A stretch of 64,000 bases of DNA from UMGS1696 sp964634795 (GTDB lineage Bacteria > Bacillota > Clostridia > Oscillospirales > CAG-272), in NCBI GenBank assembly GCA_964634795.1, contig CAZWLL010000002.1:1-64000 (forward strand), read 5' to 3'. The notes beneath the pieces are model-generated. The model saw nothing but the letters and a program-made list of their open reading frames with translations. It did not search any database and was not told the origin of the DNA. The translations under genes were made by a program, and so were the position numbers. This document shows positions 35,440 through 45,082 of this stretch, piece after piece (the stretch's first letter is position 1; every line of letters starts with the position of its first letter).

Positions 35440-35574
35440 GTAGTTCTAACTAAAAAATAAAATTGATTGAACATAAAATACAGATACAACGCATTAACAT
35501 ACCATTTCGGCGGTTTTATATCGGATTTTCACATTTCGGAACTTTTTCTTGAAATTTCCGTCTAAGATATTGTT

Positions 35575-35607
35575 TGCGATATGATATTATATATCAAACA
35601 TATCGCA
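35575..35607. promoter_or_regulatory. Perfect dyad upstream of the DUF3298 lipoprotein gene
   Basis: TGCGATATG (35575-35583) and CATATCGCA (35599-35607) are nine-base inverted arms with an AT-rich, partly symmetric centre. It ends 24 bases before the start codon, where an operator or a 5' hairpin would sit. Confidence 0.55.
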
Positions 35608-35630
35608 TATGATTCAGAAAGGATACTTTA

Positions 35631-37127
35631 ATGAAAAGAATTTTTACTCTTATTTTAGCATCGTTGATTCTCTTTTCATCTACATCCTGTGCAGCATTAA
35701 AAACTCAAGACGCCGACACAGATATATTTGAAACCGATACCAACGAAACAAACTCGTCAGAAACAAATATCGAAGAAACAACTCCCGCTCAGCCTGATGA
35801 AACAGTAACGGACAATGCTGAGGAGGAAAAAACAGAAGAAACCGAAAATAACGATACCGTTAATTACGAAAACGTTGAAATGAGCTTCGTGCTCGGTTCC
35901 CCGCTTACTAAAGAAAGCGAATACACAGATGACAACGGTGTTGTACTGTTTAAAGAAAAATACGAACTGCCTCAGCTTGAGGTTCACGCTGCTGACGGTA
36001 CGGTATGTGACCTTGAAAAAGGATTTACAAGTGACTCAGGTAGCTACTATCCGCCTGAAACTGACATATGCCGTACATTCAACGCAAAAATGCAGGAAGC
36101 AATCGATACATTTGAGGCGGCGGTTGAACAGGATTTGGCGAATGCCCGTGACTATTACGCAACTCTCAGCGCCGATGAACAGGCAAACTGGTACAGCTAT
36201 GCGGAAGAACTTACTATCGCATCCACATACCAGACTAACGGCTTGTTAAGCATACAGCTAAACGGATATGTAAGTCTCGGCGGTGTTCATCCTACATCTT
36301 ACACTACCGTTTATAATTTCGATCTCACCACGGGTGAGTTTATCACACTTGAATCTCTTACAGGTGAAAGCAATCCGCTCGGTCAAGTATTAAAAAATAA
36401 TTTGGTAAATCTCGTATTAGAGGAAATCAATACTCAAAATTTAAGCGAATCCTACTTTGATGACTACTATTCATACGTTAACGACTTAACGTCATACGCA
36501 AAAATCAGCTTTAATGATTCCGGAATGGTCATTATGTTTGACACATATTTGTTAGCGCCGTATGCCGCTGGCCCTCAGATGTTCGATATTACATATGACA
36601 AATTCTATTATGCTCTCAGCGAACATATGCAGTCGCTTTTCACACTTGATACGGACAATTCGATAATATCCGATTATCGTACGACACAGGTATTATGGTC
36701 ATGGTTTTACATGTCGATGCCGCCGGTATTTAACGAAGATGAACAGATTACCTCTGACGACGGTTATCAGATTTGCCGTGTAAACCTCGGAAATATCAAC
36801 ACATTAAGTGATTTAAAATCGTTCCTCTGCCGTCATGTAAGTGAAGAGGTTGCAGACAAGTGGATGACCGAAAAGCGTTTCTATGAAATAGACGGTGCTC
36901 TCTACACAACATTCGGTGCACGCGGAGGAGACATTACAATAGGCAAGACCGAGTACAAGGTTGAGCTTAACGGAAACAGCGGTACACTGATTCAAACGGT
37001 TTACCGTCAGGATTACGATGAAGCTACAGACAGTCTTGCACTCACAGGTGAAACCGAGGATTATATATATCCGTTCGAATTACAAGACGGACACGCAGTA
37101 TTTTCCGATTTCCCTTGTCCGTATTAA
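35631..37127 (+). CDS. DUF3298/DUF4163 (RsiV-like) surface lipoprotein
   Basis: 498 residues. Signal peptide with lipobox SSTSC places the lipidated cysteine at residue 20. A very acidic Thr/Glu-rich linker (about 25-85) follows, then a domain with NGLLSIQLNGYVSLGGVHPTSYTTVYNFDLTTGEFITLESL and later DSGMVIMFDTYLLAPYAAGPQMFDITY, which are the DUF4163 and DUF3298 patterns seen in RsiV and PdaC. Those domains bind lysozyme or cell-wall glycan in known cases. A C-terminal extension of about 150 residues has no recognised family. Likely a cell-envelope protein; function unproven. Confidence 0.8.
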   Translation: MKRIFTLILASLILFSSTSCAALKTQDADTDIFETDTNETNSSETNIEETTPAQPDETVTDNAEEEKTEETENNDTVNYENVEMSFVLGSPLTKESEYTDDNGVVLFKEKYELPQLEVHAADGTVCDLEKGFTSDSGSYYPPETDICRTFNAKMQEAIDTFEAAVEQDLANARDYYATLSADEQANWYSYAEELTIASTYQTNGLLSIQLNGYVSLGGVHPTSYTTVYNFDLTTGEFITLESLTGESNPLGQVLKNNLVNLVLEEINTQNLSESYFDDYYSYVNDLTSYAKISFNDSGMVIMFDTYLLAPYAAGPQMFDITYDKFYYALSEHMQSLFTLDTDNSIISDYRTTQVLWSWFYMSMPPVFNEDEQITSDDGYQICRVNLGNINTLSDLKSFLCRHVSEEVADKWMTEKRFYEIDGALYTTFGARGGDITIGKTEYKVELNGNSGTLIQTVYRQDYDEATDSLALTGETEDYIYPFELQDGHAVFSDFPCPY

Positions 37128-37150
37128 TTAAGCAGAATAAATAAATCGAA

Positions 37151-37186
37151 AATGACGTCAGCTGAATTACATCGGCTGACGTCATT
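37151..37186 (+). terminator. Terminator after the lipoprotein gene
   Basis: AATGACGTCAGC (37151-37162) pairs with GCTGACGTCATT (37175-37186), followed by a T-rich tail. Confidence 0.85.
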
Positions 37187-37194
37187 TCTTATTA

Positions 37195-37231
37195 TAAAAA
37201 GCATCACCTATGTGTTACATAGGTGATGCTT
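37195..37231 (-). terminator. Terminator of the 44983-37247 transporter operon
   Basis: GCATCACCTATG (37201-37212) and CATAGGTGATGC (37218-37229) form a 12-base stem with a T-run on the minus strand (complement of the A-run at 37196-37200). Confidence 0.9.
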
Positions 37232-37246
37232 TAATTGTTTTAACTA

Positions 37247-39685
37247 TTATGAATGTTCGGAAATGTAAATCTTTGCGCGGCTTGCGATTACTTTTGCGGT
37301 CTCTTCAGCGGTCTTTGTACCTCCGAAGAATCCGGAAAGCTCCTCTGTGATAATTTCAAGCAAATCGGAATCGGAACGGGAAACTACAGTGGCGTTCTTT
37401 ATAAGATTCATTGTAATATCAACTACCTTTTGATCAAAGGGCTGTTTGGATTTTTTCAAATACTCTATGTAATCTTCGCTGTATCCCTGTTCTCTGTACC
37501 ATTCGTAATCATCTTCAGTATTTTCGTAGTAATAATAATTATCTTTTGCGTTTGCAGCCTGTGATTCCAGATTGCTGATATTAGGTGAGAAGTAATAGCT
37601 TCTGTTTGTAATACTGTCATCATTGAGGAAGAATTTCAATACTTCCCAAGCCTGATTCTTTACCTTGGATGACTGGCTTATGGCAAGCTCGATATTAGGA
37701 ACGATTATAGCACCGTTGCCCGAATCGGTAGGATAACCTATAGCTGTTATATCACTTGAAGCGAATGTATTTTGGTCATACAAGAAGTCGGTAAAACTCG
37801 AAAGATTTCCGTATTCAAGCAATCCGTAATCCTTATAATAACGGAGCTCATACTTCTGCTGCATCTCGGTTTCTAATTCCTGGTCATATACATAATCATC
37901 ACCCTGTGATGCGTAGTATGCCTCCCAGTAACCCTGTTCGGGACACTGTGCAAGATACTTTATAAAATCAATAAAGCCTTGTGTTTCGAATTTGGTTTCA
38001 CCGGTTTCCCAATTGATAAACAAATCCATGCAGTTTCCGAAGAATTGGTGAATAATTTCATCTCTGCTGCTGGTAAAGAATGCTGTCATACCTTCGGGCA
38101 TATTGTTTATGGCATCAAGCATTTCTTCAAATGTCCAGCCTGATTCGGTTCCTACGTATTGCGATTTAGCGATTAAGGTTTGCAGACTGAAGGACATAAT
38201 AATCGAATAAAGCTTTCCGTCAACCGTAGTAGCGTCAAATATATTCGTAAGATAATTCGAGCGGTCTATACCGTTTTCGGCATCATCTATATATGTGTTC
38301 AGGTCTGCGAAAATACCCTTCTGGAAATAGCTTTCCACGGGCAGTGATGAATCTAAAAGTATTATATCGGGGAGATTGCCTGTTATAATATCATTGTTAA
38401 ACTGAGTAACACCGCCTTGGTAATTATTCTCTTCATTATTATACTGATCATATGTCACCAGAGAAATACGAATGCCTGTGTTTTGCTTGTTAAATTTTAT
38501 TACAGAGTTAACTATATTATAGTTTGAGTAAAGAGTTGCGAGCTTTACGATAATTTCTTCCTGAATTTCTTCATCGGGAACTTTTGTCATCAGCTGAATT
38601 GTGGTTTGACTGCTCTCATTACTGTAATTGTATGTGGTAACAAGCATTCTTCCGTCAGGAAGCAGTTTAATCGAATTTATTTGGCTCTGCGATATATCGG
38701 AGTTGATAAAGTTCATCTCTTCGGAGATTGTATCGGTGTTGGGATCATACTTTGAGACGTTTGTGTTAGTACGGTAATAAAGCTGTCCGTTATAGAATCC
38801 GAGGAATTCATACATGTTGTTTATAACAGTCTTGATATTTTCACCGTTATAATCGGTTTTAGTGCCGTTTTCTACTACACAAAGCTTTTGGTTGCTGTCT
38901 TCATAGTAGTATAAATAAACACTGTCACCGCTGATGCAGATATTACTTATCCAACCGCCGTCAAGTTCAAACTTTGTTTTGTAATTCATATCGGAATCGA
39001 AAACTATGTACACATTCTCAGCGACAACGTATACGTCTCCGCTGTCCGATATTTTAATCGAATTGATGTATGTAGATGAGATATCTACATTAGCTGCCGT
39101 GAAGCAATCGGCAAGATCATAGCTGCCCGTTTGTTCACCGGTAGTCGAATCGATTTGTATCAAAGTATAAGTATTCTGCGAATTACCCGTAGTTTCATCC
39201 CAGTTATACTGACAATATACCATATCGATAATGCCTTTATTATCGATAGCCATTGACTGCAGGTAACCGGGTATATCGCTCGGCATGCTTACTGTAGTGC
39301 TCTCCCCTGTTTCAGTGTTTACCGTAGTGACGTTTTGCAGGCTGAGATAATCGTAATACCAACCGTCCGGAAGAGTTGTGGTTTCTTCATCGGAATCCTC
39401 CTGAGAGCCTTCCCAATAGTATCCCGCTCTTCTCTCGACCTCTTCTCCGAGTTCGTTCATTGTTAATGTGTATGTGGTTGTATAAACCGTATACACATTA
39501 TTATTCGTATAATCTACACTGCTGACATACGATATATCAGAAGGGAGCGGAACTTCCACACTGCTGTAAACATTGGTACGCTTGGATTTGGGCGGTTCAC
39601 TCTCGGACTGAGAGCATGATACAAGGGCAGAGCTTGCGAGCATAACACCCGCCAGAAGTCCTGCCGTTATTCTTTTTGAATTCAT
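37247..39685 (-). CDS. Large extracellular solute-binding lipoprotein, two-domain
   Basis: 812 residues. Signal peptide with lipobox ALVSC and lipid cysteine at 24. Residues about 45-390 hold repeated strands such as VDISSTYINSIKISDSGDVYVVAE and FLGFYNGQLYYRTN, suggestive of a beta-propeller. From about 400 the protein looks like a type 1 sugar-binding protein, with ATLYSNYNIVNSVIKFNKQNTGIRISLVTY, DLNTYID, GWTFEEMLDAINNMPEG and a C-terminal NQAWEVLKFFL helix. It is last in an operon with two CUT1 permeases, so it should deliver an oligosaccharide. Typical binding proteins have about 400-550 residues; the extra N-terminal domain is unusual. Confidence 0.82.
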   Translation of the reverse strand: MNSKRITAGLLAGVMLASSALVSCSQSESEPPKSKRTNVYSSVEVPLPSDISYVSSVDYTNNNVYTVYTTTYTLTMNELGEEVERRAGYYWEGSQEDSDEETTTLPDGWYYDYLSLQNVTTVNTETGESTTVSMPSDIPGYLQSMAIDNKGIIDMVYCQYNWDETTGNSQNTYTLIQIDSTTGEQTGSYDLADCFTAANVDISSTYINSIKISDSGDVYVVAENVYIVFDSDMNYKTKFELDGGWISNICISGDSVYLYYYEDSNQKLCVVENGTKTDYNGENIKTVINNMYEFLGFYNGQLYYRTNTNVSKYDPNTDTISEEMNFINSDISQSQINSIKLLPDGRMLVTTYNYSNESSQTTIQLMTKVPDEEIQEEIIVKLATLYSNYNIVNSVIKFNKQNTGIRISLVTYDQYNNEENNYQGGVTQFNNDIITGNLPDIILLDSSLPVESYFQKGIFADLNTYIDDAENGIDRSNYLTNIFDATTVDGKLYSIIMSFSLQTLIAKSQYVGTESGWTFEEMLDAINNMPEGMTAFFTSSRDEIIHQFFGNCMDLFINWETGETKFETQGFIDFIKYLAQCPEQGYWEAYYASQGDDYVYDQELETEMQQKYELRYYKDYGLLEYGNLSSFTDFLYDQNTFASSDITAIGYPTDSGNGAIIVPNIELAISQSSKVKNQAWEVLKFFLNDDSITNRSYYFSPNISNLESQAANAKDNYYYYENTEDDYEWYREQGYSEDYIEYLKKSKQPFDQKVVDITMNLIKNATVVSRSDSDLLEIITEELSGFFGGTKTAEETAKVIASRAKIYISEHS

Positions 39686-39702
39686 TTTTACCTCCGAATA
39701 AA

Positions 39703-40800
39703 TTATAATGACTTTCTTTCTATATGCTTGGGTTTATTATTGGGATGCTTTTTTTTATAATTTCTATAAACCGATGTCGAAAGCCTTTTGATGTCATAAA
39801 TAATCGAATAACCCGAAAAGCGGAGTGTGATAATCGAGAGCAAAAGCGCTACAACAAACAGTGCAGCCATTGCGACCTCGAATATCATGAAAACGGCACA
39901 ATAGTAATCGTATACTCGCGCTTCGTTTTCCCAATACGGGTATTCAATCTTATCTCCTCTTATCCATGAATACTTGAGAGTTTTCATATTAGCGTAACGG
40001 TTTTCCAAGGAAAATCTTGATGTAACTTCTATTACCTCGCTTGTTTCCTCGTTCATCTTTATTACGCCGTCGAATATATTTTTCGCAAACCCTTTAACCG
40101 AATTCGGTAAAGCCGCCTCAAATATCGTGACGCTGTTGTCCTCGCCGACAGTCTGTACATATCCCGCATAATTCATATACATTCTCGGTCTTGTTCCGTA
40201 TGTATAACCGTATACACCGCTTTCGCTTTCAGGCTCTGCAACGCCTGAGACAACAAACTCCACATCGTTTATTGTTACCGTCATACCCACAATGTTTTCG
40301 GCTCCGAACAGCTTCCATGCAAGATTGCGGTCAATTACAATTCCCATAGGATTAGAATCATCGTTCAGAAAGTACGAGCCGTACACTATCTTCATCGGAT
40401 GAAATACAAAATAATCTCCTCCTGCCGCAATTGCTTCCGCGGTAACAGAGCTTTTAGTGCCTGTTACACTTACCGTTACATCTGCAGCGTAGGTATATGC
40501 CCATGATCTCGCTCCGTCATTCGGAGTTACCGATGAATTAAGCAAAGATGCGTCTATAGAGTTTGCCCATGATAATGCCTGATCAGACGATACCGCGCTT
40601 CCCTCTTCAAGATAAAGGTTAACCACGGCGTATGCGTCTCCGTTTGATGACCAGCGCGAGCCTGCTTCAAGATATTCGAGCTTATTCTTATAATGCAGAA
40701 CAAGAAGCTCGAATATTCCGATAACAATTAGCGAAACCACAAGTATTACAGCGCATATTCCCGAAAAAACGAGAAGCTTTTTGTTGACTTTTTCGTTCAT
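39703..40800 (-). CDS. MacB periplasmic-core-like membrane protein without ATPase
   Basis: 365 residues. An N-terminal helix (about 9-33), a large outside domain with MGIVIDRNLAWKLFGAENIVGMTVTINDVEFVVSGVAEPE, which is the MacB periplasmic-core pattern, and one C-terminal helix (about 308-330). FtsX/MacB permeases have four helices, so two are lacking here and no nucleotide-binding domain is encoded nearby. It sits four bases after the HlyD-like adaptor gene. It may be a reduced permease or an accessory subunit of the transport locus. Name and role are inference. Confidence 0.7.
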   Translation of the reverse strand: MNEKVNKKLLVFSGICAVILVVSLIVIGIFELLVLHYKNKLEYLEAGSRWSSNGDAYAVVNLYLEEGSAVSSDQALSWANSIDASLLNSSVTPNDGARSWAYTYAADVTVSVTGTKSSVTAEAIAAGGDYFVFHPMKIVYGSYFLNDDSNPMGIVIDRNLAWKLFGAENIVGMTVTINDVEFVVSGVAEPESESGVYGYTYGTRPRMYMNYAGYVQTVGEDNSVTIFEAALPNSVKGFAKNIFDGVIKMNEETSEVIEVTSRFSLENRYANMKTLKYSWIRGDKIEYPYWENEARVYDYYCAVFMIFEVAMAALFVVALLLSIITLRFSGYSIIYDIKRLSTSVYRNYKKKHPNNKPKHIERKSL

Positions 40801-40804
40801 TTTA

Positions 40805-43057
40805 TCAGTTCTCCGCGAGGCGTACCTGCTGCTTATCCGATATCGGTACTGTTGAGTTCGTTATTACAAATTCGCTTCCGTATAATCCCGAAACAGCGGA
40901 TTGAGTGTCATCCGACGCGAGAACCTCGATATCCACCCTTTTCGCTGTATATCTCATGTTCAAAGGTGTTTTCTTCGATTCAACGACAAGGACGAACTTT
41001 CCGTCGTTATCCTCACGAATCGCTGAATTGGGAAGAACGGAATCGTATGACTGGCTCTTGTCGCCTATGGAGAAGGTAAGAGACTGTCCTTCGGTTACGT
41101 CGCCTGTCACTGTAATTGTGATAATACGGTTTTTACCCTGAGATGACGCGTCCGAGCGCATTCCCGTAACGGATGCCTCGATATTGGTATACCACCACGA
41201 GTTTGTAACACTGCACGGTGTGCCAACCTGAATTTTTCTTGCCTGTTCCGATGACATGCTGATTTCCACAATATAACCCTTGTCGGCAATTTCAATTGAT
41301 GCTACGGTATTACCGCTCGAAACCGATTCACCGGCGGAAAAGTTTATGGATGTAATCTTACCTGCGATGGGCGCGGTAATCTGTGTGTTTTCGGGAGCGT
41401 TTTTGTATTTCTCTATTTTCGCTTCAAGCTCCTCAAGCTGTTTCTTCTGGTCTTCTCTGTCAAGGTCGTTTTTTGTATTGCTCTGATTTTCGGTTGCTTT
41501 GGTTATCTCAAGAGTTGATTCAAGCTTTTCGATTGACTCTTCCTGTGATTTTATTTTATCCGCCAATTCTTCTTCTGTGTACTCGGATGTCGAATCGGTA
41601 AGCTGTTTTTTCAGCTTTTCAAGGTCTTTGTTTTTCTGTTTGATGGTGTCCTCGAGAGATTTTTCCTCGTTCTCGTAGGTTGTGAGAAGAAGCGAGTATT
41701 CGTTCACCGTGTCTTCAGCCGTGCTCTGTTTTATGAGGGATTCGTATTTTGTTTTGGCTTCGGTATACTCGGTCTCAATCTCGGTCAGCTTTGCGGCGGC
41801 GTCATCGTAATTCTTCTGTGCTTCGCTTAAGTCGTAGTCAACGGTATAATCGACAAGGTCGTCAACCTCCGGCATTCCGATAACCTCAAGCTTGTCTTCG
41901 ATTTCGGAAATCTGGTCTTCGAGGGACTCAACCTTATCATCATAGTCTTCTATCTGACGTTCGTAGTTTTTTTCGGCTTTTTCATAAGCACTTTTAGCGG
42001 CTTGATATGCTTCCCATGCGCTTTCCTTTGAAATAGTTGTTGAACCATCTCCTTCGACTTCTATCTCATTATCATTCACTGATGCGTTATCATAATCTCT
42101 TTTAGCTTCCACCATAGCATTATATAGTGTAATAAGCTCTTCTTCAGCATCCTCTTTATATCTTCTTATTTCCTTTTCGAGTGATTCAAGTTCATCGTTA
42201 AGTGTTGCAAGTTCTTTTGTAAGTGTATTCGCTTCGGTTACACTGCCGGAAATGCTCTTTATTTCATCGAGCTTTTCTTTATAAAAGTCTGCTTCCTTTT
42301 TTAATGTCTCGTATTCGCCTGATACGGCATCATACTCTTCCTTAGCTGTCGCAAGCTTTTCGGAGACGGTCTCATTCGATAGCACATCCTTTTCGATTAA
42401 CGCCTTCGCTTCGCTTATCGTGCTTTTTACGTCGGCTATCGTGTTTGACAGCTCTTCCTTCTGCTCTTCAAGAGTTTCTATGGTTTCGGTTAAAGAGTCT
42501 ATCTGATTATTGATAATCGTTGTGGTATCGACACCGGAAAGCAGGTCATTGTAATTCTTCTGCAGTTTTGTAAGTTCTTCTTTTGCATCCTCAAGAGATT
42601 TTTCCGCATCCGTTATAGTCTGCTTTGACGTAAGTTCCGTTACGGTATCCCCGAGTACGGCGAGATCATACTCCCTCTTCAGCTTATCGTACTCCTCCTG
42701 AGCGGCTTCAAGCTGTTCGCTGGCTCCGCCCTTCAGCTCGAGTATAGGCTCATCCTTTTCGACAGTCTGTCCTTCCTTGACATATACGGAAACTACCTTT
42801 CTCGACTGAACGACACCGTCATCTGCTTCGGCTTCGTCCGCTTCATACACAACGTTATAGCTTGCGTTCGCTTTAACCGTGCCGGATGCCTTTATCGCGG
42901 TCGACAATGTTCCCGATGACGCATATTGAGCGGACACCTCGGGTAATGAATAGTTTAAGATTGTATTTGAGAAAAACGTGAGCAGCAGCAATATTACAAG
43001 GAAAATAATAGCTGCGTTCTTTATCCAGGCTCTGCGTCTTGATGAATCATTTGACAT
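40805..43057 (-). CDS. HlyD-family adaptor with very long coiled coil
   Basis: 750 residues. One N-terminal membrane helix (about 13-33), then the first half of a lipoyl-like domain (SGTVKANASYNVVYE and KVVSVYVKEGQTVEKDEPILEL), a heptad-rich coiled coil of about 420 residues (about 115-540), the second lipoyl half (ITAPIAGKITSINFSAGESVSSG) and a beta-barrel part. This is the membrane fusion protein plan, but the hairpin is several times longer than in MacA or AcrA. In Gram-positives such adaptors serve export ABC systems. Here neighbours are sugar import permeases, which is the odd feature. Confidence 0.88.
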   Translation of the reverse strand: MSNDSSRRRAWIKNAAIIFLVILLLLTFFSNTILNYSLPEVSAQYASSGTLSTAIKASGTVKANASYNVVYEADEAEADDGVVQSRKVVSVYVKEGQTVEKDEPILELKGGASEQLEAAQEEYDKLKREYDLAVLGDTVTELTSKQTITDAEKSLEDAKEELTKLQKNYNDLLSGVDTTTIINNQIDSLTETIETLEEQKEELSNTIADVKSTISEAKALIEKDVLSNETVSEKLATAKEEYDAVSGEYETLKKEADFYKEKLDEIKSISGSVTEANTLTKELATLNDELESLEKEIRRYKEDAEEELITLYNAMVEAKRDYDNASVNDNEIEVEGDGSTTISKESAWEAYQAAKSAYEKAEKNYERQIEDYDDKVESLEDQISEIEDKLEVIGMPEVDDLVDYTVDYDLSEAQKNYDDAAAKLTEIETEYTEAKTKYESLIKQSTAEDTVNEYSLLLTTYENEEKSLEDTIKQKNKDLEKLKKQLTDSTSEYTEEELADKIKSQEESIEKLESTLEITKATENQSNTKNDLDREDQKKQLEELEAKIEKYKNAPENTQITAPIAGKITSINFSAGESVSSGNTVASIEIADKGYIVEISMSSEQARKIQVGTPCSVTNSWWYTNIEASVTGMRSDASSQGKNRIITITVTGDVTEGQSLTFSIGDKSQSYDSVLPNSAIREDNDGKFVLVVESKKTPLNMRYTAKRVDIEVLASDDTQSAVSGLYGSEFVITNSTVPISDKQQVRLAEN

Positions 43058-43085
43058 ATGTATCTCCTAAGTTATTTAATCACAA

Positions 43086-44036
43086 TCAACCTGTTACCGA
43101 TGCCGAGTATGCAATGCCTTCAATGAGGTAATCCTCACTGTAAAGGAAAAGCAGAACCGGAGGCACCATATATATTACCGCAATTGCCAAGGCTATGCCC
43201 GTATCTCCTTCGTTAATCTTTGAAAGGAAAACCGAAAGCGGATACAATTCCTGATCGGTTAAAAGAATAAGCGGCTGTTCTACCATATTCCAGTAATCGA
43301 TAAAAACAAGGATGGCTATAGAATACAGAGTACTTTTGCAAAGCGGCATAAAGATACTTGCGAATATTCTGAATTCCGACGCACCGTCAATCTGTGCGGC
43401 TTCCACTATCGATTTCGGAATTCGTTTCATGTACTTTGTCAGAATGAAAACCGAAAACGGTGAAAACACACCGGGCAGAATAATTGCCCATCTGGTGTTC
43501 AGCAAATTCATCTTGTTTATGACAAGATAGTTCGGTACCAGAGTAACCTGATAAGGCATGAGCATCAGTATAATATATGTAAAAAATATTATAGAGCGGA
43601 ATTTGGTTTGCGCTCTCGATATAGCATACGACGCACCTGTGGCAACCAACAGCTGGAATATTACTATCGGTACAACGTATATAACGGAGTTCCAGAACTT
43701 TATAAGATACTCGGGGCTTTTCAAGAGTACGGTTGCGTACTGCGAGAAGCTTACCTTGTCGGGAATAAGCTGCAAATTTACCTTTTCCGCGATAAATACT
43801 CTTCCGCTGCCGGAGGTGCCGAGTCCCGTAAATATTTTGCCGTAATTCGCGGATATTTCCGTGGTTGACATGAACGAGTTAGTTATGGTAAATACCGTAG
43901 GAAACAGGAATAATGCCGCAAACGAAATAAGAATTAAGAGAGCGAAAAACAGAAACAAAGCGTGAGACAGCTTTTTCTTCTTTCCCTTTTTGGCTTTCGG
44001 AAACGCCGCGGAATTGAGTTTGATTTCTTCCGTCAT
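43086..44036 (-). CDS. Carbohydrate ABC permease, MalG type
   Basis: 316 residues, about six membrane helices. The EAA loop reads EAAQIDGASEFRIFASIFMPLCKS, conserved for the ATPase contact in CUT1 permeases. LMLMPYQVTLVPNYLVINKM and the long outside loop near 75-120 fit the MalG class. It pairs with the overlapping MalF-type gene (four-base ATGA overlap). The ATPase is absent and would have to be a shared MsmX-like protein from elsewhere. Substrate unknown. Confidence 0.93.
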   Translation of the reverse strand: MTEEIKLNSAAFPKAKKGKKKKLSHALFLFFALLILISFAALFLFPTVFTITNSFMSTTEISANYGKIFTGLGTSGSGRVFIAEKVNLQLIPDKVSFSQYATVLLKSPEYLIKFWNSVIYVVPIVIFQLLVATGASYAISRAQTKFRSIIFFTYIILMLMPYQVTLVPNYLVINKMNLLNTRWAIILPGVFSPFSVFILTKYMKRIPKSIVEAAQIDGASEFRIFASIFMPLCKSTLYSIAILVFIDYWNMVEQPLILLTDQELYPLSVFLSKINEGDTGIALAIAVIYMVPPVLLFLYSEDYLIEGIAYSASVTG

Positions 44037-44983
44037 TCTTCAATCCCCTTTCCGAGACGGTTATCCGCCCACAAGAGAATACCGATTATCACTATCATTA
44101 TCAAACAAAGAACAACCGCCGCACTTGAAAGCTTTTGATATTCGAAGTTGCTGAAGGTATTGTTCATGAAATGCTGCAGCGTATACATTGAGTCATATGG
44201 GTAATTGCCCGTGAGCAAATAAACCTCACGGAATACCTTGAATGAGTTAATTAAAGACATTATTGTAACAAATGAAATCGTAGACGCAAGATATCTCATC
44301 TTAATCATAAAGAAACGTCTTATAGGTCCGCATCCGTCAAGCATCGCAACCTCTATGATTCCTTTTGGTACTGCGGATAAAGCAGACATAAACATTATCA
44401 TATTGTATCCGATGTTTTTCCAAAGGAAGAGAAGAACAACGACCTGATATCCGTAGTCCGACTTAAGCCATTCAACGGGATCGGCACCGAACAGTGCCGT
44501 TATGTCATTTACAACTCCGTTGTAATCGAACAGAACCTGCCATATAAGTATAACCGATGCCGCGGGGACAATCATAGGTGACAAGAATATTGTTCTGAAC
44601 GTACTTTTGCACGGTATATTCGCATCAAGCATAACCGCAAGTGCCAAAGAAAGCACAACAACCAGCGGAACTGCGGTAACCGAAAATATTCCCGTGTTTT
44701 TTAAAGCAAGCTTAAACGCGGAATTGTTGAACAGCTTCTCAAAATTAGCCAAACCGACAAAGTTAGCCGATGTGGTGTTGTCTATTAACGAATAATAGAT
44801 TACAACAAGAAACGGCAAAATAAAGAAGAGCATAACACCTAAAAAAGAAGGTATTAAAAACGGAAGCGTTCGCGCCCTCTCCTTAAGTTCCCGTTTTGTT
44901 ATGTATTTTTCTTTGCGAGGTTTAACGGAAACCGAGGGATCCCCTCCGCTTTCCGCCGCAGTGAGCAGTTGCTTTTTTTTCAT
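44033..44983 (-). CDS. Carbohydrate ABC permease, MalF type
   Basis: 316 residues, six helices after a basic N-terminal stretch. The EAA loop reads EVAMLDGCGPIRRFFMIKMRYLAS, the CUT1 pattern. TTSANFVGLANFEKLFNNSAFKLALKNT is the standard opening of MalF-like subunits. First gene of the operon. A TATAAT lies at 45019-45024 on the minus strand without a good -35, and regulation is not clear. Confidence 0.93.
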   Translation of the reverse strand: MKKKQLLTAAESGGDPSVSVKPRKEKYITKRELKERARTLPFLIPSFLGVMLFFILPFLVVIYYSLIDNTTSANFVGLANFEKLFNNSAFKLALKNTGIFSVTAVPLVVVLSLALAVMLDANIPCKSTFRTIFLSPMIVPAASVILIWQVLFDYNGVVNDITALFGADPVEWLKSDYGYQVVVLLFLWKNIGYNMIMFMSALSAVPKGIIEVAMLDGCGPIRRFFMIKMRYLASTISFVTIMSLINSFKVFREVYLLTGNYPYDSMYTLQHFMNNTFSNFEYQKLSSAAVVLCLIMIVIIGILLWADNRLGKGIEE

Positions 44984-45082
44984 TGATTTACGACCATGTA
45001 TAATTGTTTATGATTTTAATTATATGACGACGTGATATTCGAAAAGTTCCGTAAAAATAGTTTTTTACATAATGTTAAAAAA

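Noticed and set aside
34786..35460. Open frame of 224 codons on the plus strand
   Set aside because: Antisense to the Gfo/Idh/MocA gene; Cys-rich and without a ribosome site.
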